Shown here: in pieces, positions 15,601 to 30,600 of the stretch | Layout: every line of letters begins with the position of its first letter | Numbering within the stretch: position 1 is the first letter of the stretch | Assembly: GCA_038503035.1 (NCBI GenBank) | Contig: JAVSML010000944.1 | Location: forward strand, 372,001-436,000 | Direction of reading: 5' to 3' | From: Crocodylus rhombifer | Lineage: Eukaryota; Chordata; Crocodylia; Crocodylidae | Length of the DNA stretch: 64,000 nt | Made by a program: the position numbers and the translations under genes | The notes under the pieces: generated by a model | What the model was told of the DNA's origin: nothing | Seen by the model: only the letters and a program-made list of their open reading frames with translations | The model's database searches: none

Positions 15601-18600
15601 TAGCTTAGAGTCTCCTCTCTTTCCCTTTCTGGACCTAGGTAAATAACTAGGGTGGGAAGAGAGTGGAAGGCATTTATAATGTCCATTGTTGTCAGAGATG
15701 GCCCTATTGCAGGGGCAGTACTTAAAGATAAAAAGGAGGCCTGGATTTCTCTAGGAGAAAGTACTAAGCTAACTGAGAAATTAATACTGGTTCCTCCCCT
15801 CTCCCCCATCAACAAAGAAACTATCAAAGAGGAAATAAAAACAAAAATAATTTGCTAATAAAAAAAGGAAGTTTATTGAAAAAAAAATTCCACACTAGAA
15901 CTACTCCTGCAAATGGGCATGAAGTAGGGAACCTGCAGTCTGTCAGGACAGCAGAAAGCCTGTGAACCAGCAGACAATTTAGTGGATCTGATGAATGGGA
16001 AGTGTCCACCATCCTTCCTGTCCTCGGTGCTGAGCATGAAGAGGAGCAGGGACGCATGTTGTATGGGTACAGAATAGCAAAAATTTTCAAGCTCAAGCAC
16101 TTAAGGCATGTGTGTACTCACACAGAATGAAATGTTCTTAGGAGAACCCATAACATTTTTTGTAAAAGCAAGGGTTTAAAAATCTTAATATTTATGCCCT
16201 GGCCAAATTCCAATCAATTAATATCTTTTCACCTGCCTTGGTTACACTCATAGTTTCACTCAGAGAAGCTGAAGTGCTCTGGTTAATGTCACACTGGCAA
16301 TTGTGTGCCATCACAGGATGAAGTGATCTGTTGTGCAACTTGTACATCAAATACAGATCTGACGTAAAGGGCCTTAAGGATCAATTAAGATGAAAGATAT
16401 TATATAAATACATGTTTTTTTTATTTAGTAATGTCTCTCCTGCCTCCGCTTAGTACAACGATGTCTTGTCTGGTCCTTTTAACAGATAAATACTTGCTTT
16501 GCTCAGTACAGTTAACATCTAGAGCGTGATTCAAGGTTTCAAACAACTTTGTTGGGAGAAATCTAGTCATTACTGAATTAGGCATCACAATACTGCCCCT
16601 TCATTGAATTCAGTCACCTAGCATCAGCATTCAGTTACCCAGCAGAGGGAACCAAAAAGGGTGAAGAGTTGCCTATATCAAAATTGTTGTTGACAAAAAC
16701 ACAATGGTTGGGAGCCCTTCTAACATTCCTTCCCATCCATTAATCAGAAAGCATAAATTCTCTTTTCAGATTTGCAAAGCTTTCACTGATCACACCCCTG
16801 GAGCCTCATTAAAAGGAAAAGTTTAAAAAAAAATAAAGCCGTAAGTGATGTTTAGTGCATATCTCTTCCTTACCTTCTCAAGTTCCTGCAAATACACTTG
16901 TGCAATAACGCATGCTGTCTCAAAACAAGAGATAACTTCCTCTTCTCTTTCACACAGGCGAGCCTGGGAGGCAATGGAATTAGGTGTACGCTCTAGCGAC
17001 AGACCTGCAAGGTAGAAACACCTTCTTAAATATAGACACACTAATATTAAAGTTACTATACTCCATTTTCACAGTGCACATATTTATCAGCCAAAAGGAA
17101 ATATTTAAGTATACATTTTTTTCTTTGCTTGAAATATTTTTTGGAAACAGTTGTAAAATAAACACTATACACATAAATAGGGTGACCATACAACCCGGTT
17201 TGGCTGGGACAGTCCCAGATTTCATAGGCCGGTCCCAGCTGGTTAGCGAAAATTAAAATGAGCATTCTGGGTGCAGGGCACAGCCTGGCAGGGAAGTGGA
17301 GCAATGCAGTGCACCAAGAAGCCTGCTACTGCTGCCCACCTGCCTGGCACACCATGCCACTCCACCTCCATTGGTGCTGCTGACTTGGGGGGGGTGGGGG
17401 GATGCAGAGGAGGGGGCAGCATCCAAGATTTCCTTATGGTCACCCTACACAAAACGCACCGACTGGCTCATAGCCATTTCTTACAAGAGTAGTATCATGC
17501 ACCCCCCTTGCACCTTTCTACTCCCCAAACACCATTCGGAGTAAGGAAGATATTAGTCTTACAGGACACATGGGTAAGCTGTTATATAAAAGATTAAGGC
17601 CACATTTCCAAGATGGCAACAAATTTTGGGTGCCTTTGCTTTTGGGTTCCTCCTAGGCATGCACCAATAGAGATTTTTGGGGCCGATACTAATATCCGAT
17701 TTTTAAGGAAGCATATTGGCCGACGACGATCCAATGACGATCCCTAAAATCATCAAGTCCTCTGACTACTACCCACTGGTTGTGGTCCATGTGGGTACAA
17801 ATGATGCATCCAAGGGCAAGCCAGATAACATCATGGAGGACTACAGGGCCTTGAGACACCAACTGAAGAAAATGGGAGCCCAGGTGGTATTTTCCTCCAT
17901 TCTCCTGGTAAGTGGACAGGGTAGGCGTCATGAGGCCTGCACTGACGTGGTTAACCAGCGGCTTCAGAGCTGGTGCCATGAAGCAGGCTTTGGGATTTTT
18001 GACAATGACTCATGTTTTGTATGGAGGGCATGCTGGGGTGGGATGGGCTTCACCCCTCCCTGAAGGGCAGACATATCTTTTCCTCTAGGTTGGCTGATCT
18101 CATAGGGTGGGCTTTAAACTAGCTTCGCCGGGGGAAGAGGCTGCTTCAAGTGAAGAGGATGCTCCACCACCACACAGGGTGACAAGAGGAAGGGAAGCCC
18201 AGGTAAGCATCAATGTCCTGGGAGTAGGGGGCCACAACTGTCCTAGGAGTGGGAGGGAGGCATGTGCACCCTCAGGAGGCCTCAAGTGCCTCTACACTAA
18301 TGCTCGTAGTATGGGGAGTAAGCAGGAGGAACTGTGCCTCCTGATTGCAAGTAAGAACCCAGACTTAGTAAGGCTCACAGAAACCTGGTGGGACCCTACC
18401 TATGACTGGGCGGCAGGCATGTGGGGATACATCCTATATAGAAGAGACAGGACAGAGAGGAAAGGTGGGGGGGTTGCGCTGTATGTCAAAGAGCACTTCA
18501 CATCATCAAGGATTAGATTCGGGGTAGAGAAGGGTCGAGCAGAGACACTATGGGTCAAACTACAAGGGGGGCATGGCGAAAGGGACCTTACGGTGGGTAT

Positions 18601-21600
18601 CTACTACAGACCACCCAACCAGGGGGAAGAGCTGGACCAGGACTTCTCCAGTCAGCTTATGAAGGCAGTTAGGTCAATAGATGTTATTGTCATGGGTGAC
18701 CTAAACTACCCAGATATTTGCTGGGAGGAGCAGACAGCCAGGTCTGACCGCTCACGTAGGTTCCTGGCTATATTACAGGGCCTTCACCTTATCCAGGAAG
18801 TGCATAGCCCCACTAGGGGTAATGCCTTGCTGGACCTGGTCCTGGCCACAGGGGATGACCTGGTGAAGGGACTGCAGGTCCTTGACCACCTGGGCAATAG
18901 TGATCATCACCTGCTGGATTTCACCATCCAATGCAGGGTGTCAAGGGCTTACACCAAGGCTAATGCCCTTGACTTCAGAAGGGCCAACTTCAATGAGCTT
19001 AGGAGACTAGTGGGGGAGGCACTGAGGGCCCAGAAGGTAGAGAAGATGGGAGTCCACAAGGGACGGTCATACCTTAAGAGGGCGATCCTCCAGGCCCAAA
19101 GAATAACAGTCCCTAAGAGAAGCAAGGGGGGTAAGAGTGCTCAGAAATCTCCTTGGCTCAGCAAGGGCATTCAGCAATGCCTGAGGACTAAAAGGGAGGC
19201 ATACAACTAGTGGAAGGGAGGAGCTATCACCAAGGAGAAGTACTCCTCCTCGGCCCGTGAGTGTAGGAGGGATATTAGGAAGGCCAAGGCAGAAATGGAA
19301 CTCAGGTTAGCGTCCAGGATTAAGGACAACAAAAAGTCCTTTTTCAAGTACATTGGGAGCAAGAAGAGGGCACCAGGCAATGTAGGGCCCCTGCAAGATG
19401 CAAATGGTAATCTTGTGGCTATGCCAGACAAGCAAGCTGATATTTTTAACAGTTGCTTTGCCTCTGTTTTCTTGAACAGGGACCAGAACATCCCACCTAC
19501 CAGCAGTAGGGACAATCTCAGGGATAGCTCTGTCAGGCCTTGGGTCAGGGCAGATGTAGTTGGGGATCTTCTGGAAGGGCTAGACATTTTTGCAGGTCCA
19601 GATGCCCTCTACCCGAGGGTGTTGATGGAACTGGCAGGGGTCATCGTAGAGTCCTTGGCCTGGCTGTATTAACATTTGTGGTCATCTGGCCAGGTGCCGG
19701 GGGATTGGAAACTGGCTAATGTGGTCCCAATTTTCAAGAAAGGGAGGAAGGAGGACCCAAGTAAATATAGGCCTGTAAGCCTCACCTTGGTGCTCAGGAA
19801 GATCTTGGAGAGAATCATCAAGGAACGCATCTGTGGGGGGGCCTGCAGGGGAGATCATGCTCAGGGGCAATCAGCATGGGTTCATCAAAGGCAGGTCCTG
19901 CCTTATCAACCTGATTGTCTTTTATGACCAGGTAACTAAATCCTTGGATGGTGATGTCGTCATGGACATAGTTTTTCAAGACTTTAAGAAGGCCTTTGAC
20001 AGAAGGCAGTTGGCATTGACTACAGGCTGCCTAGAAGGACTAGGCCAGCTGAGAAGATAATTTGTTGGCCACAGAAAGTTAAAAGGCTCCCAGGGAAAGG
20101 CTAAGTTAAAAGGCTATTCCTCGGTGTCTGAAAAAAGACCCAAGGTTGCGAGGGTTTGAAGCAGCTGCTAGCCTGGCTCCTCTCTTCCCAGTCTCTCACT
20201 CCCCCCACTGCCCCCCCAGCTCCCTTGCCTGGGAGCCTTTATCTTCCTGTGGCCGGCTAAGCATCTCTCTCAGATAGCCCAGTCCTCCTAGGCAGCCCAT
20301 AATCTCTCCCAACTGCCTGCAGCTGGGCTGTAGCCCTTGCAAGCCTGCAGAATACTACAGCCAAATGTGTGCAGTCTGCTAAAAGTCTCTGCTAGCCAGC
20401 CTGCTACAGCAGTATAAGGCAGCAGTTTGCAAGGCTATAGTTTTTCCTATTTTTATTTTTTTTAAGATAAACTCTGGGGGTTTTTTGGGGGTTTTTTTTT
20501 AAGTCTAACCTCCTTGAACTATGCTGGAAGGGTTCAGGAGATGTGGATTGTGACCTCTTGCTCTTTAACTGAAGAGGAAGAGATGCTGAAGCTAAGGGAT
20601 TTAAAGTTTTCCCTTTAACTGTACCAGAACAGTTATACACGATACACCCCTCCCCAGTCATATCACTATAAAAAGACTTATAACGGTATGGTTTATTCTG
20701 CTATCCAGCATAACCACTGCTATTTGAGGACTTTTCTTAATTTTCTCCCTATGACCATGGCACCATCCCTGAAAAAAACCAAAACTTTGTACTTGCATTA
20801 TTATAAATATTATAATTTTTAAGCATAAGCCAGACCTGTAACTAAGACATCCTTTCTCCCAAATGTCCAATGAGATTTAAAATGTTTCTGCCAAACAAAA
20901 ATGACAAATAAATCAAGTATTGCCAACAAAATCCCTCATCCCTCAGTTTTCCCTCATAGCGTGGTTTCACTATTGTCCAGCCACCATGGGCTCCTCCAGT
21001 TTAGGGCAAACTTGAAATGCTGTGCTGGGAGGGAGGGAGGGAGCACCTGCGAATGAGCAGTTAATTGCTTAATTGGTGAGTCATCAGGCCACCTGCTGTT
21101 TTCCTCTGTAACCTCACAATTTAGAGGTACTAGTCCCCCTCCCCCTTCCTCCCTTCTGCCTGCCTGCCCTGCCACCTTTGGGTTCCTGCTGGGGCACTAA
21201 CTGTTTTGCCTCCCCAGCCCCTTCTCTACCAGACTGTGACCCATCCCATGCTAAACAATAACTGGTAAACTAAAGGTTAAATGATTAATTATTTAACCTT
21301 TCACATTCCTAATTTAAGCCATGTGGACATACCTCTTCTCCTTTCCTGCACTGGGCCCCAAACAGGTTCTAGCCCCACCCTGTTCTCTAAAGACAAACTC
21401 TTAAGATTTTTCACTTTCTCTGATCCAGGAACCATCATTCTGCCATTCTCCTGCCAGTGTTTGTCATGATGTTAACTGACAGCAGCAAGGCACAGGGAGT
21501 TAAGAGATTTGGTTGCTCTTTTTTTTTTTTTTTGATTCCATCACTGACTTGCTTTCTAACATGGGTGTCAGACATGCGGCCCATGAAACCATATGATCTG

Positions 21601-24600
21601 GCCCGCAGGTACTGAATGTGGCCCAGCAAGGCCCAGCACAGGGCACGTGCTTCATGCTGAGCCCCAGCCAGCCAGCCCTGTGAGCTGACTCCAGCATGGC
21701 TCACTTCTGGGCTTGCTTGTCTGGCAGGGTGCAGCACACATCCTTGTGCCAGCCCCTGCTTCCCTTGCCCCTCACCCCCCAAGCTATGTGCAGCATTGGT
21801 TGCCCATGTGCCACCTGCAGTGCAAGCCATTAAGCACCACAGAGCTGTGTGCGCTGTATATGACCCAGGGGTCTGGCATAGGAAGCACACTACACTATGC
21901 TGTGCCATACAGTCCTGTTTGCTGACTATGGTGAGCCCAGTGCAGCCTGCAGACTGGCCCAGCAATGCTCATCTGGCCTACAGAGCCAGATGCATTTGGC
22001 AGCCTTGCTTTATAAGCTTGGCCCAGTCATTGGACTTCCTCTTTCTTGATTTATCTACATATAAACCAAGGGCCTAATGGTACATACTCTCCCTCTCTAA
22101 AGAGAACTGATGACATCAAGACAATAAAGGTTACGTAAATGCAAACCATTACTGTCACCATAATTACCTATGGAGTGTAAGGAACCAAATGTTAGCCTCT
22201 GCAACAGGAACAACATGCTCCCAAGCAGATGATCTCCCATAATCCCACATTCTTGGCCATTTAAAAAGACCAAGAGAGAGGCAGGAAATATAAAAAAAAA
22301 AAATCAGAAGTTTTTTTTTCTAAAACTAAGCTGAGGGTCAGAAGCCACATTGCTCACACTGTGTAAGCACTGACAGAGAGGTGTTTGGTGAAAGGTCTTT
22401 AGACACGGGCCTAATCTACACTACTAGCTTTTGTCATCATTCTCTTAGGAGTGCGGCCTTTAAACCATCTGGGATCCATGTTTAAGAAGCATTTAGCTCC
22501 TATTTAGACGCGAGTAATGACAGAAATACGAATCTAGGTTTACTGAAAGTCTAGGCAGAAGCTGACAAGATGCAGCAAGAGACTGGTGACTCAGTGCTAC
22601 AAAATAGTTCTGAAAGCTAAAAGAATTTATCAGCTATCTTGTTCTAGACAGTAGATAGTGACTACACATCAGAAAGCAACACTAGAAACTGCTCTTTCCT
22701 TCCTTGGTGTGACTGGGCCTCAGAGCAACGCACACTGGAAGAAGATGACAACACAGGTGGCCAAGCATATCACAAGTGAAATGAGAATAAACTTGGCTTT
22801 TGATGCACTTGCTTGCTTAACCCTGTTTTCGCAACAGCAACAAGCAGAATCACTTTCACCATACAGCATGTGCAACATGGTAGAGGCTTCCAGAAATAAA
22901 AAGTTATACCAAATACATTCTTGCTGAAAAGAGAAACCTACTAGGTAATCAGAGAAAGAGTGTAAGGACTAGTCCTTGCTAAACTGAGAGGGAATTATGA
23001 AGAGTTGAGACCCTATCTGTTAAACAAGGCCTAGCATCACTTTCCTTCTGCTCCTTCCGTCTCGATGGATGTGGCCTTGGAAGCAGACAGCACATGTAGA
23101 GAGCTAATCTAAAAGTACCCTGACCCCTGTCATTACTCCTGTCACTGTTACACTACTCAAACCGCAGCATTTATAAACAACTTGAACACATTATTTCATA
23201 TAGGTAAGTGCCCACTCAAGAATTTTGACACTGGTATTTTTTTTTCTGTGCATTTTTATAACCCCAGACACAACAGACCCAAGATCCGCATTGTATTGCA
23301 GTGGCAAGCTAATTAATTATAACACATTGAAAAGCCTCGGATGAGTTTTCCAGCACTTGGAACACTAAGCCTTAAATTTTCCTGATCCAGGTTGGCAGCA
23401 GCTCCTCCAAACTACCCAGTGGCAGCTCCAGGACAGGGCATGTGGTGCAGTTCCAGTTCCCACCATGTGTCCTGGGTTGGAGTCAGACCTGCCATCATGT
23501 GCCCTAGGCCACAGCGGTAGCTCTAGCGACTCTAGCTCTGGCATAAGACACATGGCATAGCATGGGGCAGCAGTGGGGCCAGCAGCCAAGGAAGTAAGGC
23601 CTCAGCAATGGCTACAAGCAAAATGGATGGAGAGTAACCAGGGCTACATCAGCCTTCACTCACCCTCCTGCCACATCCCCCAGCCATGCGCCTTAATTTC
23701 CACTGGCTTGCCAGGTTATAGCAGCTTCATGGGCTGGATCTGGCCCACAGGCTGTACTTCTGACATCTCTGGTCTAACTATATGGACAGACAGAAAAATT
23801 ATCCAGACCAACCAATAGATTGTAACTGCTTAATGCCATAGGAATTAGAAACAAAACCCAGTAACTTCTCCCTGTTTTGTTTAGGGTGAACCTGTCTCAC
23901 TATAACTTCCACTTATTGCAGGATAGAAACAGACATACAAAACAGTGCAGAACAGCTGACATGAAGTAAATGCCACTGCCCTTCTAATCTGGCTGCCTGT
24001 CCAAACCCTTGGAGTCTGCCATGCAGCACTGCACCATGCAATAATTTCCCATCCCAGAAACACCAGAATGCAAAAGGTCAGTTCTAGGAACAGCAGCAGT
24101 AACAAATTCATGCAAAAGAAGCAGGGGCTTGAAGATTGCTGCGGAGTGCTTTCTTTGCATGAATACTGGGTAGATACCCAGACAAGGAAAACTATGGAAA
24201 GCTATTGAATGTACTTTTTTCTTTTATAATTTGAATAAGAAATTAGAAGTAGAAGGCTAAAAGAAAACAAATCTTGATATCTAAGGGAATAAGTTCAAAG
24301 ATATTTGAGAATTTATTTGCATCAAATCCTCAGTTTGGGCAATCTGAATAATTCCACTGATGTTGACTGTAACAACCTAAACCAGATGAAGACCTGGCCA
24401 TTTGCATGCAGGAAGATTTCCAAATAGAGGAGAATATGAATCTACTGTACCTTTTTTAGGAACTTTGAGTTTCATTAAAAATATCCATAGTTCACCAGGC
24501 CTTGTAGTCAGAGCAGAAACCAACTGTTGCTTCACACTTTACATAGAGGACTCCACGGCTTTGTAAGCAAGTAAAGAAATTGGAAAAAGCTGTTGCTGTC

Positions 24601-27600
24601 TTATGACCAATGCCTTGCATTAAACTGTCTGTCTCCATCAAGAAGCAACTGCATTGGTTAGTGTGATGTAGGAAGACTACAGGGAGCCATAGAGCCAACT
24701 TTCTTTCCCAAACTGATTGGATGATTTCTGTCTTGCAGGTTTTGTTTTTGTCTTTTTTCTATTGAGACTTTTAGAGTGGGAATTTGAAAAGCTCAGAACA
24801 GGGGTTTTCAGCCTTTCCATGGTCACAGTATACACCAATACTTTTTTGAATGCAGTGGCACCCCCAGCTGAGAACCACTGTTGGCGATGCCTTGGCTTAC
24901 CTGGAACTTCTCAGCTGGTTCTGCTTCTTCCAGATAAAACTGCCCTACACGCTTGTGACACAGCCAGCCAGGGAAGAAACACCCCTACTATGCTAGTCCT
25001 GGAAATAAAGGCATGGGTGAAAATGCCCATCCACTTCTGTTTCTGGAAAGAGCATATAGGAACCGCACTAGGAAGGGCTACACAGCATGAGGCTGCTTGC
25101 TAGCTCCTTTAGGTTAATCAGAGAGCTCTAATAAAGGGCGAGTGTGCAGGGCAGATTTACCTGGCGACTGCTACTGCAGCACCCCTCATGAGCCCTTGCA
25201 ACAGAACAGGGTGCTGTGGTAGCCCAGTTGAGAACCACAGGCTGGTAAATAAACTGGGAAAAGGTGGGAAACAAGGAATGTGAAAATGATATTGCTGCAA
25301 TTCACCTGTGTCTCAAATTCCAAACAAAAACATAGATCACTTTTATATGCAAATATGAAACAAAAAGCAAAACAAAAGGCCTGAGCCAGTAAATAGAGAT
25401 AGCTCCACTTTCCACAGCCTTATCAAGAGATACGGCACTCAATTACTTGAGGCCCAGTAGAAACAGGGCATTTCCATCTCTTCATGTCCACCCACCACAA
25501 CAACTTTTATAGTTATCCAGCCCCAGAGCTACTGCCCACTGTAGTCAGTGGAATGATTCAGTGAAGTTCAATAGACTTTGGAATCTCCTGTCAGCTGTTC
25601 TTGGACGTTTGCTTCCTAACTTCCCTGTGCCTCTGCCACATCCTTCACTCCAAGCAAAAAGTGTTAATGCAAGTTACAGATAAATCAGTTGCAAGTAGAA
25701 GCTCACTACCACAGAAGGCTCATCCACTGCTCACAGAAAAGAAATCCAAAGCCAGCACAGCAGCACAAACAGGTTTTTGTTAAAAATGCAGAATGCATGA
25801 CTGTGTGAGATCGTGAAACACATCCAAATTACTATCAACTTTAACAGCCCATTCAAACAGTGCTTGGGTTGGTTTAATTTTAATCTTTACATACCATTTG
25901 AGGGTATCTGATCATCACAGAGTTCTCATTCACCTAATAAGCTGGTGGACATGCTGAAAAGAGTAGAAAGCAGTAGATAGATAGCAATATTTAGCAACAT
26001 TTATAAAAAGAATTGAAAGCAACTGAAGGAAAAGATAACTGGTCTTTTTCTTTCCACTCAATTACTGACTAGGGATTTTTTTTCCCCATTTACAAAAATT
26101 AAATGCAATTTTAAAGCTGTTTTCAATAAAGTCTCAAACAGTGCAAGATTTGTATAACTAAAAAAAAAAAGGGGGAGAGGAAAATAAAAGAAGAAACTGC
26201 CATTGTACATATGGTCTGATAGTATGTTCCATGCACTGCAGAAATACACTAACTGCTTTAAAAAAGCAATTATTCTATTAGCCTACAGTTTAAAACTTGT
26301 CAAGATTGTGTTAATTACTTTATGCGAGTCATTCAAGGTTTGTATACAGGTCACTTCTTTCTAAGCATGTGCAGAGGCCCCCGCTGGTATTCTGACTTTG
26401 CCATAAAATTGAAGCACATGCTTAAATGCACTGCTGATTCATAGCCACAACCACTTCAAGAAGCCTTTATATGGTCTAACATTTTCAAACATCTTTTGCC
26501 AAGACAGCCAAGTTTAGAACATATGGACTAAAGCTCTGCAAAACATTTATTTTTACATTGACTACATACTATAGGAGAGGTTTTTCAAAAGCTTTCAGCA
26601 CCAGTCTAACACTGCTCTCATTCAAATCAATGCTAAGGCTGCCTTTGAATTTAGCATAAACATAAGCATATTTACACTTTGTTACCTTTGATGACAAATG
26701 CTTCCGTCACCAGACGTAGCAGGTACAAGGGTTCATTTTCTATGGACATGTCATCAAGTCCTGCTCTAGCATACATGCTGACTGCATCTCTGTAAGATCC
26801 TTCCACATAATGGAGCTTCCCTAGAATCAGCATGGCTTCCGTCATATATTTAGGCTGAAAAATAAAGATATGGCTTTGGTTAGAGATATGGAGAGCAAAG
26901 CAATGCTATCTCAGAGCTAACTGAGTACTTGACAGGAAGCCAAAAATCAGGGCAGTTAGTCTCAATAGTGACACTTCCCTTGTAATTAACTCTCAAATGC
27001 TAAGGATGGGAGGGAGGTAATGGAAAAATATCCCAGTCTTATGCTCTTGCTTTTCAATATGCAATCAGTGACCAAAGTATCAACAATTGTTTTGTACCTG
27101 GAACATACAGCTAACAGGCACCAAAGTTGATGCCCCTCACATGGATGCAGCCTGCATTTCAATTGTATTAACACCCATGAAAAGGATATTGAAACTTACT
27201 GGGATATTGAAATTTGTCAGAAATGCCAATACTGTCTGCATTTTTCCCAGTGGAGGTCTACACCACCTGTGCCAAGGGCAAGACTACCAGTGGGCTGCTC
27301 CCAGTTATGTTCCACCCCAAGGGAGGTAAAGTTTCCTTTAAAACAGAAACTCAATTCCAACCTTCTTCCCCTATCCCACCTGGGGCTATCTAGTAGCTCT
27401 GCACCTCCTGAAGCCCACCACCCTAGACTGATGGGTGTGGGGAGACAGGGCCAAGGTTATACCTAAGTCCAAAAGGTAACAAAGGGGAGTGAGTGGGTGA
27501 GTGTTTGTGTTCTCTAATTCAAGCAGCTCTGACCCACAAAGTACGTGCAGGTCCCTTCTCTATTCCACCCCCATGGGGACAGGCTGAACACAAGGGCGGG

Positions 27601-30600
27601 CAGGCCCAATAGATTGCCAGGCTAGATGGTGGCTATCATAAAAAATGATCTGCCAAAGAAATATTTGGGCTTTTGACCAATTTTACACTTTTGATGTACA
27701 AGCAAGACCTGCAAGGTTTGGGGTTATTTCTTTGCAGTTTCTAACACAAAAAAACAACCCAGGAAATCAAACTCTTGCCTATCTTCTTTGCCCAGAAAGA
27801 CTTTAAAAACTAACAGATTATGGTATGGCAAGAAAGTGAAACTAAGAGCAAAAAATAAAAATAAAAAATTATATTGAGATTGCCCAGAACGGCTTTGTTC
27901 ACATTTCATGCAAGTGTCTAACTAACAGGCAGGAGAAAATGGCTTTGTTAAAGGTTCAATATCATCCCCACACACATACACAACTTAAAATTAAGGGCCG
28001 AGAAAGCTCCCAGCTGGCTTTCTAAGGAATCCAACAGCAAAATCAAAGAAACAATGAATATTCTTGATGTTTCTAAAATTAAAGAAGAGACCTGAAATAG
28101 CCTTTCAGGCTTTTCATATTCAAGCAGGAAAAGGCTCACAAACCATTTTATATTTTAATAAATGCAGCACTGACTAGTATTGGGAGCCCATAGCTTAATA
28201 ACAAGCTCATGATTAACAAACATGAACTGCATAACTGTGACCAATGACAAGACATTCCACAAATGCAAATTGCTACATCAGTTGGTACTGCGGTCAAAAT
28301 GAGGAAGGGAACAAAATGGTTCAGTGTACAAATATGCAAAGAGCTGCATTCTGCACACAGCTCACCTAAAGTTAAAGAACACACACCCCTAAGCAGAACG
28401 GACTTAAGCCCCTGCTTCTACTCTACTGATTTCATGCTTCCAAGCTGGGTACCATTAGTAGCACCCAAAAGGTACTGGGAGGTTTTTGAAAATCTTAGCT
28501 CAAGTACCTATAAATGAATTGAAATAAATGCAAAGTAAACAGTACAGCTCTTTGCTTCACCTCACAGAATTAAACTCTTACAGAGTATAGCAAGTCCCAC
28601 ACTATAGACTAGTATAATTTTCAGTCCCCTGAAGGCAAGATACACAAGCAGAATATATCCAATACCTTACCAAATTCCTAAACCTCCAGCCAACTTATTT
28701 CAAATCACAAATAAAAAGCAGCTATAGATGTGCATTAGAAAATGAACAGAGTTTTTACATCAGCAGCAAAAAGTGATTTCTTCTGACTGAACATACTGCC
28801 AAGAGACAGCAAATGGTGCATTAGTGTTATTAATAAAGGAACACGGATTTGTGTTTGTGAAACAAGGACCTGGATGAATGATGCATAAGTTTTGTCTATC
28901 TTTTGAATTATCACACAACAGTAGCATCAATTTGGCAAAGATATATGTCTGCTTAGAGTACTTACTCGTAATTTTCCCCTGTTTAGAACACTGGTCAGAT
29001 ATTTTTTGGCTTCACTCATTTCTGGCTCGCTCTTTTCCATTAATGGAATGGAGTCCTTCACTTTGGCAAGATTTTCCTTTAAACACTGCTCCAGCAAGGC
29101 TTCTGCAAGTAGTAGATTCCCATAGTCCTCTGAAAGATATAGATCAACCAATAGGAAAAATAACTTAATGCTGTATTCCCATATACAGCAAGAGAGAAAG
29201 AACAAGCTACCACAGAGTAATTAACCTCTTCTTCTATATACATTTTCCTTAGATAAAAGAGTTCAAATGTAATGGACAGCAACAGATGGAGCTACACAGT
29301 GTAATTCTGATGGGTCTTCTGGTTAATGGAAATGTTAGTTTTCTACCAAAGAGTGAAAAACTTTCCATTATATCTAGAGATTTCTTCAAAATTACTATAA
29401 TCAAATGTTAAAAAGTCAGAATTTCCATTGCAAACATCTTTGTTATCATAGATTAATTGTATATGCTCAAATTTAGCCAAGCAATGAATTAGATGCTTAA
29501 CTTTATGACTGTATAAACAAACATGTATTATATGCCTATGATGCTTTGCTAAATTCAGCACAGAACCATAAAAAAGATAGAAAAAACACAAAGTCTGAGC
29601 CTTGGTTTACAAGAACTCAGAAAATGATTTTGTAAAAGCCACATACATGCAGTTAAAGTAAAAAAGTTTGGAATACAGACCTGAAAAATAATTACTGAGC
29701 GTGAGTCTCATTGCTATATGAAGACCAACCCTATAAAATCTCATACATGAATAAGTCATTCTGCTGTCTTCAGTGGGGCTGTTCACCTAAGCCAACTGAC
29801 TTATCAAATTGGGCCCATAATGAAAAAAGGACCACATCTACCTGAATTCAAGACAACATCAAATGTTAAGCTGACTCCCCAGGATTTAGATTCCACGTGT
29901 GGAAAATTATAAATTCATTAAAATTTTCCATGTATAGAATCTAATTGTTGGAGGGTCATTAAATTCATAAAGTAGCAGCAGGAAGACAAGGGAACAGACC
30001 TTCTCCCTCTACCCACTTCTCCCCCTCCATGCCCATGCCTGCCACTTGCCTCCTCCATCCCCATCTCTGTACCTGCCTCCCTTGCCCCACCCATGCTTGT
30101 GCCTATCCCTCGGCTCCCCCTCACCCTCTTCCCCCCTCCTTGCCACTTACTACGGGGCAGTCGGCAAGAAGAGCAGCCCCTGCCCAGCCCAACCAAAGAG
30201 AAGCAGCAGCGCCAGTTGTGGCTTCAGCTGGGTCAAGGCTGGAGCCAAAGCTGAAGGTAAGGCAGGCCACTGGAGGGAAGCAAGAGGCTGATGATGGAAG
30301 GCAGGTAATGTAGGGGCTGGGTAGGCTGCATGGTCTCCCCCATGCTTCTCTCTGAACCACATTCTGTGTCCCCAGCCACTGGGTGGTTTCCTCTGCTACA
30401 CAAACCACCCTTGGACCAGAGCAAGCAGCAGCTCAGCTCTGGCTTCAGCCCCAAGCTCCAAGCCAAGGCCAGAGGTGAGCCACTACCTGCCTCAAGCTAG
30501 TATTCAAATCCAAGATGAAGCTTTTAACCCGACTATGCTGGGGGGGGGGGGAACATTTATCTGGTACTTAAGTAACTATGGTAAATGAAATTACTTGGGG

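Larger units (their letters stand above)
17735..20012 (+). mobile_element. CR1 LINE with partial ORF1 (esterase) and most of ORF2 up to the RT core
   Basis: Element enters inside ORF1: [20 protein letters not shown] carries the GTND block of the SGNH esterase domain. A one-base shift near 18044 separates it from [10 protein letters not shown], which holds the catalytic His. ORF2 starts by about 18107. Its AP-endonuclease domain shows [32 protein letters not shown] and NSDHHLLDF. In-frame stops lie at 19208 and about 19670, followed by a frameshift near 19835. The RT entry reads [20 protein letters not shown] and [11 protein letters not shown], ending at DFKKAFD (about 20000). The RT palm, thumb and 3' tail are missing, so the copy is inactive. 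It lies in TTC7A intron 3, antisense. Confidence 0.93.

Noticed and set aside
21435..21965. 176-codon minus-strand frame
   Set aside because: Lies in a GGCCC-rich dispersed repeat and a poly-A/T tract; Trp/Cys/Gly/Ala-rich chance translation.
24798..25243. hAT-like element with CAGGGGTTTTCAGCC and AGTTGAGAACCACAG ends
   Set aside because: Terminal similarity is only partial and the flanking octamers do not match, so boundaries could not be set.
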